The notes below the pieces were generated by a model. It was given only the letters and a program-made list of their open reading frames with translations. It made no database searches and was not told the DNA's origin. 64,000 nucleotides of DNA from NCBI GenBank assembly GCA_019114225.1, contig DXFW01000012.1:186001-250000 (forward strand), in the 5' to 3' direction. The position numbers and the translations under genes are program-made. This DNA comes from Candidatus Allofournierella pullicola. GTDB taxonomy: Bacteria; Bacillota; Clostridia; Oscillospirales; Ruminococcaceae. Below, piece after piece: positions 34,600 to 46,130 of this stretch; the stretch's first letter is position 1, and each line of letters starts with the position of its first letter.

Positions 34600-35418
34600 T
34601 CATGTATACCGGCGAATCAGGCTGTAGAGATACTCCCCCACGCCACCGCTGCGGCAGCTGGAAACGACTTCGTCCGCCACGAGCTTCACCTCGGCGGGAG
34701 CATTTCCCACGGCCACTGCGTGTCCGGCGGCGCGCATAAGGTCAATGTCATTGTAGTAGTCGCCGATCACCACGGTATTCTCCAGCGGGATGTTCTGCAG
34801 CGCGCACAGCCGCCGAAGTGCCTGAGCTTTGCTCACCCCGGCGGGCATGATCTCGAAATACATCAGGTTGGTGTGCAGGAAATACATCTCCTCCACCGTA
34901 AGGCTGGCTGCAAAAGCCTGCAGCGAGGCAAGTGTCACCGGGTCTGCCGCGAAAACCACCTTTGCCCAATTGTCGGGCACCTGCTCCAGCGGGCAAAGCA
35001 CACTGTGCATGTGCTCTTCCTGAACATGGGCCTGCGTGTAGCGGTTGGCCTGCACGATGTACAGCCGCCCCTCTTCCACCATGATCTCCACGCCGATGTC
35101 GGCAAACTGGCTCATAACAGTCTCGATGACCTGCGTGGCCCCCTGGCGGGGCAGAAAATGCTTTTCCAGCGCTTTGCCGACCTGCATATCGTAAAGAACG
35201 CTGCCGCCGCAGGTGATTGCCGGGCAGGACAGTTCCAGATCTCCCAGCGCTGCCCGCACCGACTCCACCGGCCGGCCGGTCGCCACGGTGAAACGGCCGC
35301 CCAGTTCACGAAACAGCTGGATGGTGACGCGGTTGCAGGAAGGCACCCCTTCCTTTGCTGTAAGGAGGGTGTTGTCCATATCGCTGACGACCAAAAGGTC
35401 CGCAAGGGTCTCGATCAT
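34600..35418 (-). CDS. Cof-type HAD-IIB hydrolase
   Basis: Haloacid-dehalogenase phosphatase, probably acting on sugar or nucleotide phosphates. The 272-residue protein has motif I DMDNTL (nucleophile D13), motif II TVATGRP, the IIB cap, and motif IV GDYYNDIDLM. It overlaps the rluD stop by 4 nt, so it is translationally coupled. Substrate cannot be told from sequence. Confidence 0.9.
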   Translation of the reverse strand: MIETLADLLVVSDMDNTLLTAKEGVPSCNRVTIQLFRELGGRFTVATGRPVESVRAALGDLELSCPAITCGGSVLYDMQVGKALEKHFLPRQGATQVIETVMSQFADIGVEIMVEEGRLYIVQANRYTQAHVQEEHMHSVLCPLEQVPDNWAKVVFAADPVTLASLQAFAASLTVEEMYFLHTNLMYFEIMPAGVSKAQALRRLCALQNIPLENTVVIGDYYNDIDLMRAAGHAVAVGNAPAEVKLVADEVVSSCRSGGVGEYLYSLIRRYT

Positions 35419-36341
35419 GTTTCCGGCTCCTTTCGGAGAGAGTGCAGGAAGTCTGTGAAATAGGCGGGCAAGGGGCTGTCGAAGTGCATGGTCTCACCGG
35501 TGACCGGGTGCACAAATCCCAGCACCCGGGCATGAAGACATTGCCCGTTCAAGCGCTTGATACAGTCCCGCGGGCCGTAAACGCTGTCGCCCGCCAGCGG
35601 ATGGCCGATACTGGCCATGTGCACCCGGATCTGATGGGTGCGTCCCGTTTTCAGGCGGCAGGCAATATGTGTAAAGCCGTTATACTGTGCAATCACCTGA
35701 TAGCCCGTGTAGGCGTATTTTCCGTCGGGGACCACCGCCATCTTTTTGCGGTCGGTGCGGTGGCGGCCGATGGGCGCTTCCACAAAGCCTTCCGGCTCTT
35801 TAAACCGCCCATAGGCCACCGCCTCATAGACGCGTTCCACGCTGTGCACCGCCATCTGGGCGCAGAGCCCCTCGTGGGCAGCGTCGGTCTTAGCCACCAC
35901 CAGCAGACCGCTGGTGTCTTTGTCGATCCGGTGCACAATGCCGGGACGCACCACTCCTCCAATGGAGGAAAGACGTCCCGCGCAATGGTAGAGCAGCGCG
36001 TTGACCAGCGTCCCGTCCGGGCTTCCGGGCGCGGGGTGCACCACCATGCCTTTGGGCTTGTTCACCACCAGCAGATACTCGTCCTCATAGACGATTTCCA
36101 GCGGGATGTTCTGGGGCTGCGCCTCCAGCGGCTTTGCGTCCGGCAGATCCACTGTAAGGTGTTCGCCCGCCTTCAGCTTCAGATTCTTTGAAGCCGGCTT
36201 GCCTCCGCACTGCACAAGACCCTGCTCAAACAGGCGCTGCAAAGCGCTGCGGGTCAGCTCGATCTCTTCCAGGTCAGCAAGAAAGCGGTCCGCCCGCTGA
36301 CCTGCACACTCGGCCGGAACAAAGACGTCAAACCGCTCCAT
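35415..36341 (-). CDS. RluA-family 23S rRNA pseudouridine synthase (RluD-like)
   Basis: Converts uridine to pseudouridine in rRNA. The 308-residue protein has an N-terminal S4 domain (RADRFLADLEEIELTRSALQ), then LLVVNKPKGMVVHPAPG and the catalytic HRIDKDTSGLLVVAKT with its aspartate, and KTGRTHQIRVHMA. The frame extends 46 codons upstream inside lspA; GGAGCAGAGCG before the ATG at 36341 fixes the start. The lspA-rluD pairing is common in Firmicutes. Confidence 0.93.
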   Translation of the reverse strand: MERFDVFVPAECAGQRADRFLADLEEIELTRSALQRLFEQGLVQCGGKPASKNLKLKAGEHLTVDLPDAKPLEAQPQNIPLEIVYEDEYLLVVNKPKGMVVHPAPGSPDGTLVNALLYHCAGRLSSIGGVVRPGIVHRIDKDTSGLLVVAKTDAAHEGLCAQMAVHSVERVYEAVAYGRFKEPEGFVEAPIGRHRTDRKKMAVVPDGKYAYTGYQVIAQYNGFTHIACRLKTGRTHQIRVHMASIGHPLAGDSVYGPRDCIKRLNGQCLHARVLGFVHPVTGETMHFDSPLPAYFTDFLHSLRKEPET

Positions 36342-36849
36342 CGCTCTGCTCCGGGGCCTCCGCCGCAGGCGGGAGTTCTTCTTTTTTTCTGCGGGCAACG
36401 ACTTCTTCCAGAAGAAGGCTAAGAAGCAGCAGGCCAATACCAGTGCACACCAGAATGTCGGCAAAATTGAACACGGCAAAGTCCATGAACAGCAGGTTAA
36501 TATAATCTACAACTTCGCCGTTCATTACCCGGTCTACAAGGTTTCCAATACCGCCGCCCAACACAAACAGCCAGCCAATGTACTCCAGCTTCTTGACAGG
36601 TTTTTTGAAAATGAGATACCACGCCACCACAAGCAATGCAGCGCCGGTGAAAAGAATCAAAAAAGTCTGTTTTCCCTGAAGAATGCTAAATGCAGCGCCG
36701 TTGTTGAGGTAATACCGCAGTTCCACCACGCCGGGGATCAGAGGCATACTGCCCACCGGCGCAAGATTCACAGTGGCCCAGAGTTTGATCCCCTGGTCAA
36801 TGGCCACCAGCAGAGCGGCAGCCACAATAGTGATAAGTGCTGAAATCAA
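36328..36849 (-). CDS. lspA: Lipoprotein signal peptidase
   Basis: Aspartyl membrane protease that cleaves prolipoproteins (signal peptidase II). 173 residues with four hydrophobic helices and the catalytic aspartates in GNLVDRV and NFADI. The C-terminal extension is basic/acidic and cytosolic. The frame is open far upstream but covers a hairpin; GGGAGG is 6 nt before a TTG at 36849, the most likely start and correct for family length. Overlaps rluD by 14 nt. Confidence 0.93.
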   Translation of the reverse strand: MISALITIVAAALLVAIDQGIKLWATVNLAPVGSMPLIPGVVELRYYLNNGAAFSILQGKQTFLILFTGAALLVVAWYLIFKKPVKKLEYIGWLFVLGGGIGNLVDRVMNGEVVDYINLLFMDFAVFNFADILVCTGIGLLLLSLLLEEVVARRKKEELPPAAEAPEQSDGAV

Positions 36850-36904
36850 AGATAGCCTCCCACTTCCGGTCCTGCCTTCCGGCATGCCGGGTCTGTGATA
36901 GTTC

Positions 36905-36954
36905 AAAAGCGGCGCGGTCGCACCGTGAAAGGTGCGTCTTTGCGCGCCGCTTTT
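36905..36954 (-). terminator. Two-level hairpin between ileS and lspA
   Basis: Outer arms AAAAGCGGCGCG (36905-36916) and complement (36943-36954) are perfect, with an inner GCACC/GGTGC hairpin. It ends in TTTT on the minus strand. It may terminate part of the ileS transcripts ahead of lspA. Confidence 0.6.
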
Positions 36955-36964
36955 GAAAAACGTT

Positions 36965-39754
<2,790 letters not shown>

Positions 39755-39814
39755 TGGTAACTACACTCCTATTCCTCAAATGAGCTGCGTGCTTTGCAAA
39801 AGCGCGCGCCGGGA

Positions 39815-40597
39815 TCAATCACTGAATTTGATACCCTCGAATCCCTCAAACACCGACGAAGCGGCCGGAGCCTCGGGCTGAGGCGCGGCGGGGCGGGTCT
39901 GACCGGGCACAAAGGTCCGGGTGGGCTCTTCTTCCGGTTCTTCCGCAGGCTCTTCTTCCTGCTGCATGCCGTACAGGGCGCTCAGGTCCGGGAAACGGCT
40001 GATGGGGTCGTCCGGTTCAGGTTCGGTTTCAAAGGTCTGACCGAAAGATTCTTCCTCGGCCGGAGCCTCCGGTTCCTCGGGCGCAGCGGCCGGTTCGGGC
40101 TCTGCAGTCTCTTCCGCCAAAACAGGCGCTTCCTCTTCTGCCTCTTCGGGCTCATCGCCGGGCAGCGTGCTCAGAGACTCGATGTGCTGCTTGTACAGGC
40201 TGAGCACACTGTTTTTGAACTGCGCCACTTCCGCCTTGACCCGCTCCAGCTCCAGCTGCTCTTCATTCACCTGCTCCAGGGCGGCGCGGGTAATGTCCTC
40301 AGACTTGATCCCCGCCTCACGAAGAATGGACTCGGCCTTCTGCTTGGCCTCCTTTATCACATTCTCACCCATGCGCTGGGCGTTGAGCAGCGCGGTTTTG
40401 AGGTTATCCTCGTCTTTGCGGTACTCCTCCACCTTCTGGGCCAGGACATACAGTTTTTTCTCAGCGCTCTCCTTTTCCGCCTGCAGCTGTTCCATCTGCT
40501 GGGCCAGCTGCTGCAGCAGCGCGTCCACATCTTCGGGACGGTAGCCGCGCATGACCTTGTCAAAGGTTACGGTGCGGATCTCCTGGGGTGAAATCAT
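39815..40597 (-). CDS. divIVA: DivIVA-family cell-division/polarity protein
   Basis: Coiled-coil protein that binds curved membrane at poles and septa. The 260-residue protein begins MISPQEIRTVTFDKVMRGYRP, the DivIVA membrane-binding N-terminus, then a coiled coil (about 25-130). It ends in an unusually long Glu/Pro/Ala-rich tail (about 140-240) and a short conserved-looking end VFEGFEGIKFSD. AAAGGAA precedes the ATG. In the sepF-ylmH-divIVA-ileS order typical of Firmicutes. Confidence 0.93.
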   Translation of the reverse strand: MISPQEIRTVTFDKVMRGYRPEDVDALLQQLAQQMEQLQAEKESAEKKLYVLAQKVEEYRKDEDNLKTALLNAQRMGENVIKEAKQKAESILREAGIKSEDITRAALEQVNEEQLELERVKAEVAQFKNSVLSLYKQHIESLSTLPGDEPEEAEEEAPVLAEETAEPEPAAAPEEPEAPAEEESFGQTFETEPEPDDPISRFPDLSALYGMQQEEEPAEEPEEEPTRTFVPGQTRPAAPQPEAPAASSVFEGFEGIKFSD

Positions 40598-40637
40598 TCA
40601 GATCATTCCTTTCGCCGAAAGTGGCGGCACAGTGCCG

Positions 40638-41366
40638 TCAGTATTGGAAATATTGAATAAACAACCTGTCTTTGCGGCTCTTGCCGCCCAGGGCTTCCAG
40701 TTTGAAGCGGCCCATGCCGCGCACAGTAAACACGTCGCCCTCATAAACAGCGGCGTGAGCGCTGGTCACCGGCACATGGTTGATCTCCAGCCTGCCGCCC
40801 CGCACCAGAGCCTCCGCCTGGCCGCGGCTGCACCGAAGCATGGCCGCCAGCACTGCGTCCGCCCGAAGGGAGGAAACGGTGGCCGTTTTGCTCTCGCGCT
40901 GGACCGGTTCCACTGGCAGCGGGCCTTCAAACCGCTCGGCCCGGGCCGGGCTGCGGCCCACACTGGTGAGTTCGTCGCAGATGAGCGGCGCCACACGTTC
41001 CAGCACAAAGGCATATGCAACGCCGGGCGCGCCGGAATCGGGCAGAATATCACCCACGCATTCCCGCTCAAGGCCAAGGCCCAGCAGAGAACCCAGATAA
41101 TCCTTGTGGGCAGGCGCGTCAGCCCCTGACACAGCGCAACGGATCAAAACGCAACAAATCGGCGGTTCGCCCGAGGCGCCCGCCGGTTCGAGGCACAGCA
41201 GTTTGCGTTCGGCCGCAGGATAACCGCCCTCAAAGGCGGCCCAGCTGCAGCCGGCCTGGTTCATTGCGGCCTCGGCCAGACACTGCTCCCGATCCGACAG
41301 AAAGCCGCTGTAACGGGCCACGCCCCGGTTCTCTGCGATACGGCAGAGGTCCTGGGCGCGGCGCAT
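40638..41366 (-). CDS. YlmH-like S4-domain RNA-binding protein
   Basis: 242 residues. The C-terminal S4 domain (about 165-225) includes LRADAVLAAMLRCSRGQAEALV and GRLEINHVPV in sequence. The N-terminal part has the YlmH pattern SFLSDREQCLAEAA-like, and HKDYLGSLLGLGLERECVGD. In Bacillus YlmH lies next to divIVA and acts in stalled-ribosome rescue. GGAG precedes the ATG. ylmG, usually between sepF and ylmH, is missing here. Confidence 0.88.
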   Translation of the reverse strand: MRRAQDLCRIAENRGVARYSGFLSDREQCLAEAAMNQAGCSWAAFEGGYPAAERKLLCLEPAGASGEPPICCVLIRCAVSGADAPAHKDYLGSLLGLGLERECVGDILPDSGAPGVAYAFVLERVAPLICDELTSVGRSPARAERFEGPLPVEPVQRESKTATVSSLRADAVLAAMLRCSRGQAEALVRGGRLEINHVPVTSAHAAVYEGDVFTVRGMGRFKLEALGGKSRKDRLFIQYFQY

Positions 41367-41418
41367 GACAAGGCGCTCCTAATCGTTCTGCGGCGGGATG
41401 TAGCCCCGCTGCCGCACA

Positions 41419-41856
41419 TCAGAAGAAGACGCCATTGCTCTCCAGCTCATCCAGCAGATCCCCCATGATGTCCACATTGTAGGGGGTGATGATGAAGGTG
41501 CTGTTGGCCACCCGCTTCATCTGGCCGTTGTTGGCGTAAGCCACGCCGGACAAAAAGTCCACCAGGCGGCGGGAAACCTCCTTGTTGGTGCCTTCCAGGT
41601 TGAGCACAACCGTGCGCTTGGCATTCAAATGGTCGGCCACCGTGCTGGCGTCATCAAAGCGTTCGGGCTTGACCAGAACCACCTGCAGCTGGGTGGTGGC
41701 GTTGATGTTGACCACCTTGTTCCGCTTGCCGGTGGGTTCAGGCTGATAGCCGTCATCCTCCGCGGCGCTGCGCTGGGGGAACATATCTTCGTTGTCGTCG
41801 TAATAACCGTCGTCCTCTTCGTTCACACCAAGAAATCTTTTAAGCCCGTCGAGCAT
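41419..41856 (-). CDS. sepF: Cell division protein SepF
   Basis: Membrane-tethered FtsZ-interacting ring protein. 145 residues: N-terminal amphipathic helix MLDGLKRFLGV, an acidic linker (EEDDGYYDDNED), and the C-terminal SepF fold with VVLNLEGTNKEVSRRLVDFL and ADHLNAKRT. GGAAGGAG is spaced correctly for the ATG at 41856; the open frame is 16 codons longer but without support. First gene of the division operon, with its own strong promoter. Confidence 0.96.
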   Translation of the reverse strand: MLDGLKRFLGVNEEDDGYYDDNEDMFPQRSAAEDDGYQPEPTGKRNKVVNINATTQLQVVLVKPERFDDASTVADHLNAKRTVVLNLEGTNKEVSRRLVDFLSGVAYANNGQMKRVANSTFIITPYNVDIMGDLLDELESNGVFF

Positions 41857-41921
41857 CGTTCCGTATCTCCTTCCGAAAATGATGAACGCTTCCTCTGAAA
41901 ACATATCATCAGTTAGTATAT

Positions 41922-41950
41922 ATTATCGCTATTTTTAGTGTTTCTGTCAA
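41922..41950 (-). promoter_or_regulatory. Sigma-A promoter of the sepF-ylmH-divIVA-ileS-lspA-rluD operon
   Basis: Minus strand TTGACA (41950-41945), 17-bp spacer, GATAAT (41927-41922). A second TATACT follows shortly downstream. It lies just after the HlyD-like gene stop. Confidence 0.82.
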
Positions 41951-41976
41951 CAAATAAACGCAACATTGCCTTTTAT

Positions 41977-43182
41977 TCACAGGATTTTCCCATCGTAAAG
42001 GTCGGTGCCCTCCACAATGACCTCGTCGAACAGACGCACCTCGTTGTCGGTGCCCACCTTGCCGCCTTCCGGCACCAGGATGTACTCGTCGTCCTGGTAG
42101 AGCACGGTGATCTTGCGGAACCGGGCCAGATTGCCGTACTTCACATATACGCCCTTCTCGCCGTTCACGATGTTCAGCGCCTTGGTGCTGACCCGCACGC
42201 CTTTGAAAGATTCGAAATCAATGCGGGCGGTGGCACTTGCAAGGCTCAGCACATCCGCCCCTACATACTCGCAGCTCAAAACGAACTTTGCAAGGCCGGA
42301 AGCCTCGTCCACCGTCACACTTTCCACCGTGGCGGGCAGCACCTTTTCCGCCGCGCCGGGGAAACTGATGTTCACACTGGAAACGCCTTCGAATTTTTCG
42401 CTTTCCTCTTCGGTGCACACACCGTAGAAATACCATTTATAATCGGTGACCAGTTTGCCTGCACCGCTGACTTCCCCCACGCCTGCGCCTTCCTGCAGCG
42501 CGTCGACCATCTCCACAGCAGACATCTGATCCAATTCGTCTTTGCTGAACCGCAGCATTTCGGCCGCGTCCGCCGCCACAAAATAGCCGCCCGTGGAAAC
42601 CGTGACCGCCGCAGGGCTGCCAAGGTTTGCCTGCTGCACGGCCTGCTCCTGGGCGATCAGTTCTTTTGCCGCGGAAAAATCCCGCGTCGCGCCGGTGGTG
42701 ATCTGCAGGCGATTGAGCGCAAGCAGGTAGTCGTTGCTCTTGGAGGCCACTTCGCTGTATGCCTGGCGGTCCAGGCTGTCCAGCAGGTCATAAAGTGCGG
42801 ACTGGCGCTGGGTCAGCAGAATATCCACATCCGTGCCCACGGTGTTTTCGCTGCGTTCCAGCAGTTCAAGCTGCGCCTCCAGCTCGGTGAGCGCCGTGCG
42901 GGCGCGTGCCTGGCTGGGGTCAGAGTAGATCTCCGCCACCTGGGTGCCCGTGGCCACACGCTCGCCGTTTGAAACGAGGTAGCCCATCTGCCCTTCGCCG
43001 GGCACCTCCGATTGTTCAAAAACGAGATATCCCCCGCAGGAAAGGCTGTCTGACATATCATAAAGAATCGCCGTCTCGGTGCGGTAGGGGCGGTCGATGA
43101 CAGTGAATATCTGCACCGCCAGATAGGCCGCAGCAAGGCCCAGCGCAGCGATGATCCCGTATTTTACAACAGAGCCTTTCAC
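41977..43182 (-). CDS. HlyD-family membrane-fusion-like protein
   Basis: 401 residues: one N-terminal transmembrane helix (about 8-28), a lipoyl-like half motif GYLVFEQSEVP...NGERVATGTQVAEIY, a coiled-coil hairpin (about 95-160), and a C-terminal beta domain. It resembles periplasmic adaptor subunits, but no transporter is beside it; similar genes sit next to sepF in many clostridia, suggesting an envelope or division role (inference). GGAGGGG is 6 nt before a GTG at 43182, preferred over an ATG six codons earlier that lacks a site. Confidence 0.78.
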   Translation of the reverse strand: MKGSVVKYGIIAALGLAAAYLAVQIFTVIDRPYRTETAILYDMSDSLSCGGYLVFEQSEVPGEGQMGYLVSNGERVATGTQVAEIYSDPSQARARTALTELEAQLELLERSENTVGTDVDILLTQRQSALYDLLDSLDRQAYSEVASKSNDYLLALNRLQITTGATRDFSAAKELIAQEQAVQQANLGSPAAVTVSTGGYFVAADAAEMLRFSKDELDQMSAVEMVDALQEGAGVGEVSGAGKLVTDYKWYFYGVCTEEESEKFEGVSSVNISFPGAAEKVLPATVESVTVDEASGLAKFVLSCEYVGADVLSLASATARIDFESFKGVRVSTKALNIVNGEKGVYVKYGNLARFRKITVLYQDDEYILVPEGGKVGTDNEVRLFDEVIVEGTDLYDGKIL

Positions 43183-43218
43183 AGCCTTCCCCTCCTTCAT
43201 TGTTCAGAGCTGGGCCGC

Positions 43219-44142
43219 TCACAGCCCGAAATGTTCTCGCACCAGTTTTTCCGCGCGTTCCACCAGCTGCCCGTTGCCCGGGTCCAGCCAGATGACGTTT
43301 TCCATGCGGCGGAACCAGGTCAACTGACGCTTGGCGTAGTTGCGGCTGGCCTGTTTGAGTTTGTCCGTGCAGGCCGCAAGATCCGCGGTTCCCTCAAAAT
43401 AAGGGAAGAATTCCTTATAACCAATGGCCTGAGCCGCCGTGCGGTAGCGCTCGCGGTTCTCCCAAACCATTTTCGCTTCTTCCAGAATGCCGGCCTCCAG
43501 CATGCGGTCCACCCGGACATCGATCCGCCGGTAAAGCTCCGAGCGCTCCGCAGGAGCAAGGCAGAGCACCATCGAATCGAACGGAGGCGTTTCGGGCAGC
43601 GATTCCGCCCGCTGGCGGCTCATGGTCTTGCCGGAGGAATAATAGAGCTCCAGGGCACGGATGACCCGGCCCACATTGTTGGGGTGCACAGTGGCCGCAT
43701 AGTCCGGGTCGATGGCCGCCAGCCTGCGGTGCATTGCTTGCGCACCGAGCTCCCCGGCCTCCTTTTCCAGCCGCTCACGCAGGGCAGGGTCCGTTTTCTG
43801 CTCGGCAAAGCGCACCCCGTTCAGAAAGCTTTCAATGTACAGGCCTGTGCCGCCCACAAGAACGGGCAGCCTGCCCCGCCCGGTGATGGCTTGCACTTCC
43901 CGGTTCGCGGCCTCCACAAAATCCGCCACGCTGAACGTTTCCTCGGGAGGCAGAAAATCCATCAGGTGATGGGGTACGCCCTCCATCTCTTCTTTGGTCG
44001 CCTTGGCGGTGCCCACGTCCAGCCCTTTGTATATCTGCATGGAGTCGGCGCAGACCACCTCGCCGCCCAGGCGCTTTGCCAGCTGGACCGAAAAAGCGGT
44101 CTTACCGCTGGCGGTGGGGCCGCCCACGGCCACCACTGGCAT
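43219..44142 (-). CDS. miaA: tRNA dimethylallyltransferase
   Basis: Adds an isopentenyl group to A37 of tRNAs reading UNN codons; MiaB, also in this window, then thiomethylates it. 307 residues with the P-loop GGPTASGKT (residues 7-15), DSMQIYKGLDVGTAK, VGGTGLYIES and the WFRRM tRNA-binding end. A TTG six codons upstream is open, but the ATG at 44142, right after the mutL stop (44144), fits the family start best. Confidence 0.96.
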   Translation of the reverse strand: MPVVAVGGPTASGKTAFSVQLAKRLGGEVVCADSMQIYKGLDVGTAKATKEEMEGVPHHLMDFLPPEETFSVADFVEAANREVQAITGRGRLPVLVGGTGLYIESFLNGVRFAEQKTDPALRERLEKEAGELGAQAMHRRLAAIDPDYAATVHPNNVGRVIRALELYYSSGKTMSRQRAESLPETPPFDSMVLCLAPAERSELYRRIDVRVDRMLEAGILEEAKMVWENRERYRTAAQAIGYKEFFPYFEGTADLAACTDKLKQASRNYAKRQLTWFRRMENVIWLDPGNGQLVERAEKLVREHFGL

Positions 44143-44143
44143 T

Positions 44144-46102
44144 TTATCCCAATCGGCCAAACTGCTTTTCCAGCTCCTTTTTGGTAAGTTTCAGCACCAC
44201 CGGCCTGCCGTGGGGGCAGAAGGGCGGCACCTTACCGTTCAGAATATCCTGAGCGAGGGCCAGCAGTTCCCTTCTGTCAGACTTGTCCCCCGCCTTGATG
44301 GCGGCTTTGCAGGCAATGGAGTGCATTACCCACTGGGTCTTTTCGCTCACCGTCTCCCGGCTGCCGCGGGCGAGCCGGTCCGCCAGTTCGCACAAAAGGC
44401 CCTCCACATCGCTCACGGGCACATCCGCGGGAACCGCCCGCACCAGCATTGTGCCGCCGCCAAAGTCCTCGGCCTGTATGCCGGCGTTGTTCAAAAGCTC
44501 GGCGTTCTCCAAGAGGGCCGCCTTTTCCGGGGCGGACAGGTTCACCGTGACCGGGGCCAGCAAAATCTGACTGCTGGCGGCGCCGTAGCCGGCGGCGAGC
44601 TGTTCGTAGAGAATGCGTTCGTGGGCGGCGTGCTTGTCGATAAGGCAAAGCTCATCTCCCCGCTGGGTGATGATGTAGGTTCTGAATGCTTCACCGATGT
44701 ATTCCAGCGGCGTCTCCGGAGCGTTTTCCTGCTCAGAAAGCGTCTCCTGCCGCCCGGCGGCGGGGATCTCCCGGGGCTGCGGCTGCTGCACGGCAGCTTC
44801 CGCGACACGCGGCTCAGACTGGGGCAAAGGCGCACGGTCCAGCGGCAGCGGTTCGGAGCGCAAAGAATTCTGCTGCACCGGCGCGGCGGTGAATGCCGGG
44901 CGAACAGCGGGAGCAGGCCGGGGCACCGTCGGTTCGCTGCCCCAGCCGCCCAGTCCGGTTTCAGCCGTCACCGGCTTTACAGGCGCAGGGGACGGAGAAA
45001 CGTGCGTAATGGTCGGCTGCTTTACAGGCGTGGACAAGTCAAGCTGTTCCACCTTTTGCTCCGGCTCATCCAGTTCAGTCTGTTTTGCAAAGCTAAAGTG
45101 TTGTTCCCCGCTGCCCGGCTGGGCAAGGGCCGCCTTTACCGCCCGGTAGACCGCGTCGAACACGTCGCTCTCGCGGGAAAAACGCACCTCCGTCTTGGCG
45201 GGGTGCACGTTCACGTCCACCAGCTGGGCGGGCATTTCCAGCACCAGAACGCAGCCTGGGAACTTGCCTTGCATCAAAGTGCCCCGGTAGGCGTTTTCCA
45301 GCGCGGCCATCATGGTGCGGTTCTTGACGAAGCGCCCGTTGATGAAGAAGAACTGCATGCCGCGGCTGGCCCGGCACGCCCGGGGCGGCGTGACAAGGCC
45401 GGACACACGGTAGCCGCCGCTCTCATCCTGAACGGGCAGAAGATCTTTTGCAAAGTCACGTCCCAGCACGGCGTAGACAGCGCTCTTGAGGCTGCCGTCT
45501 CCCGGCGTTTTGTAAAGCTGTTTGCCTTCACGAATGAAAGTGACCGAGACTTCCGGGTGAGACAGGGCGACCCGGCTGACCGTCTCGCCCACAAAAGCGC
45601 CCTCGCTGGCGTCCTTTTTCAAGAACTTCATCCGGGCGGGAGTGTTGTAGAACAGGTCCCGGACGGTGATGGTGGTGCCCACCGGGCGTGCCCCCGGCTC
45701 CATCCCCAGTTCTTCGCCGCCCTCTATGCGGTAGCAGCAGGCAAATTCATCCGGTTCGGTCCTCGTTAGCACCTCCACCCGCGCCACGCTGGCAATGGAG
45801 GCGAGTGCCTCGCCCCGGAACCCCAGGGTGTGAATGCTCTCCAGGTCCTGCTCGCAGGAAATTTTGCTGGTGGCATGGCGGATAAAGGCGGTAGAGATGT
45901 ATTCCGCCTCGATACCGCTGCCGTTGTCCGTCACCTGAATGAGGGAAACGCCTCCCTTTTCGATGGCGACGCTCACCTGCGTGGCGCCTGCGTCGATGGC
46001 GTTTTCCAGCAGTTCCTTCACCACCGAAGCGGGCCGCTCCACCACCTCGCCGGCGGCGATGAGCTCCGCGGTATGCTTGTCCAGCACATGGATCACGGCC
46101 AT
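44144..46102 (-). CDS. mutL: DNA mismatch repair protein MutL
   Basis: Matchmaker ATPase and, in bacteria without MutH, the nicking endonuclease. 652 residues: GHKL ATPase with ENAIDAGAT and GFRGEALASI, a Pro/Gln-rich linker (about 330-450), and a C-terminal domain with the endonuclease motif DKHAAHERILYE (variant of DQHA) and CPHGRP metal motif. GGGGAG precedes the ATG. Directly after mutS. Confidence 0.97.
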   Translation of the reverse strand: MAVIHVLDKHTAELIAAGEVVERPASVVKELLENAIDAGATQVSVAIEKGGVSLIQVTDNGSGIEAEYISTAFIRHATSKISCEQDLESIHTLGFRGEALASIASVARVEVLTRTEPDEFACCYRIEGGEELGMEPGARPVGTTITVRDLFYNTPARMKFLKKDASEGAFVGETVSRVALSHPEVSVTFIREGKQLYKTPGDGSLKSAVYAVLGRDFAKDLLPVQDESGGYRVSGLVTPPRACRASRGMQFFFINGRFVKNRTMMAALENAYRGTLMQGKFPGCVLVLEMPAQLVDVNVHPAKTEVRFSRESDVFDAVYRAVKAALAQPGSGEQHFSFAKQTELDEPEQKVEQLDLSTPVKQPTITHVSPSPAPVKPVTAETGLGGWGSEPTVPRPAPAVRPAFTAAPVQQNSLRSEPLPLDRAPLPQSEPRVAEAAVQQPQPREIPAAGRQETLSEQENAPETPLEYIGEAFRTYIITQRGDELCLIDKHAAHERILYEQLAAGYGAASSQILLAPVTVNLSAPEKAALLENAELLNNAGIQAEDFGGGTMLVRAVPADVPVSDVEGLLCELADRLARGSRETVSEKTQWVMHSIACKAAIKAGDKSDRRELLALAQDILNGKVPPFCPHGRPVVLKLTKKELEKQFGRLG

Positions 46103-46130
46103 GGGTCCGTCTCCCCTTTCATAAGTAAGG

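Noticed and set aside
39755-39814. T-box leader for ileS
   Set aside because: The gap is only 60 nt and holds no T-box consensus or antiterminator; ileS is inside an operon.
41905-41921. Second promoter for sepF using TATACT
   Set aside because: A -10-like box is present but no -35 at a suitable distance; the TTGACA-17-GATAAT pair explains the region better.
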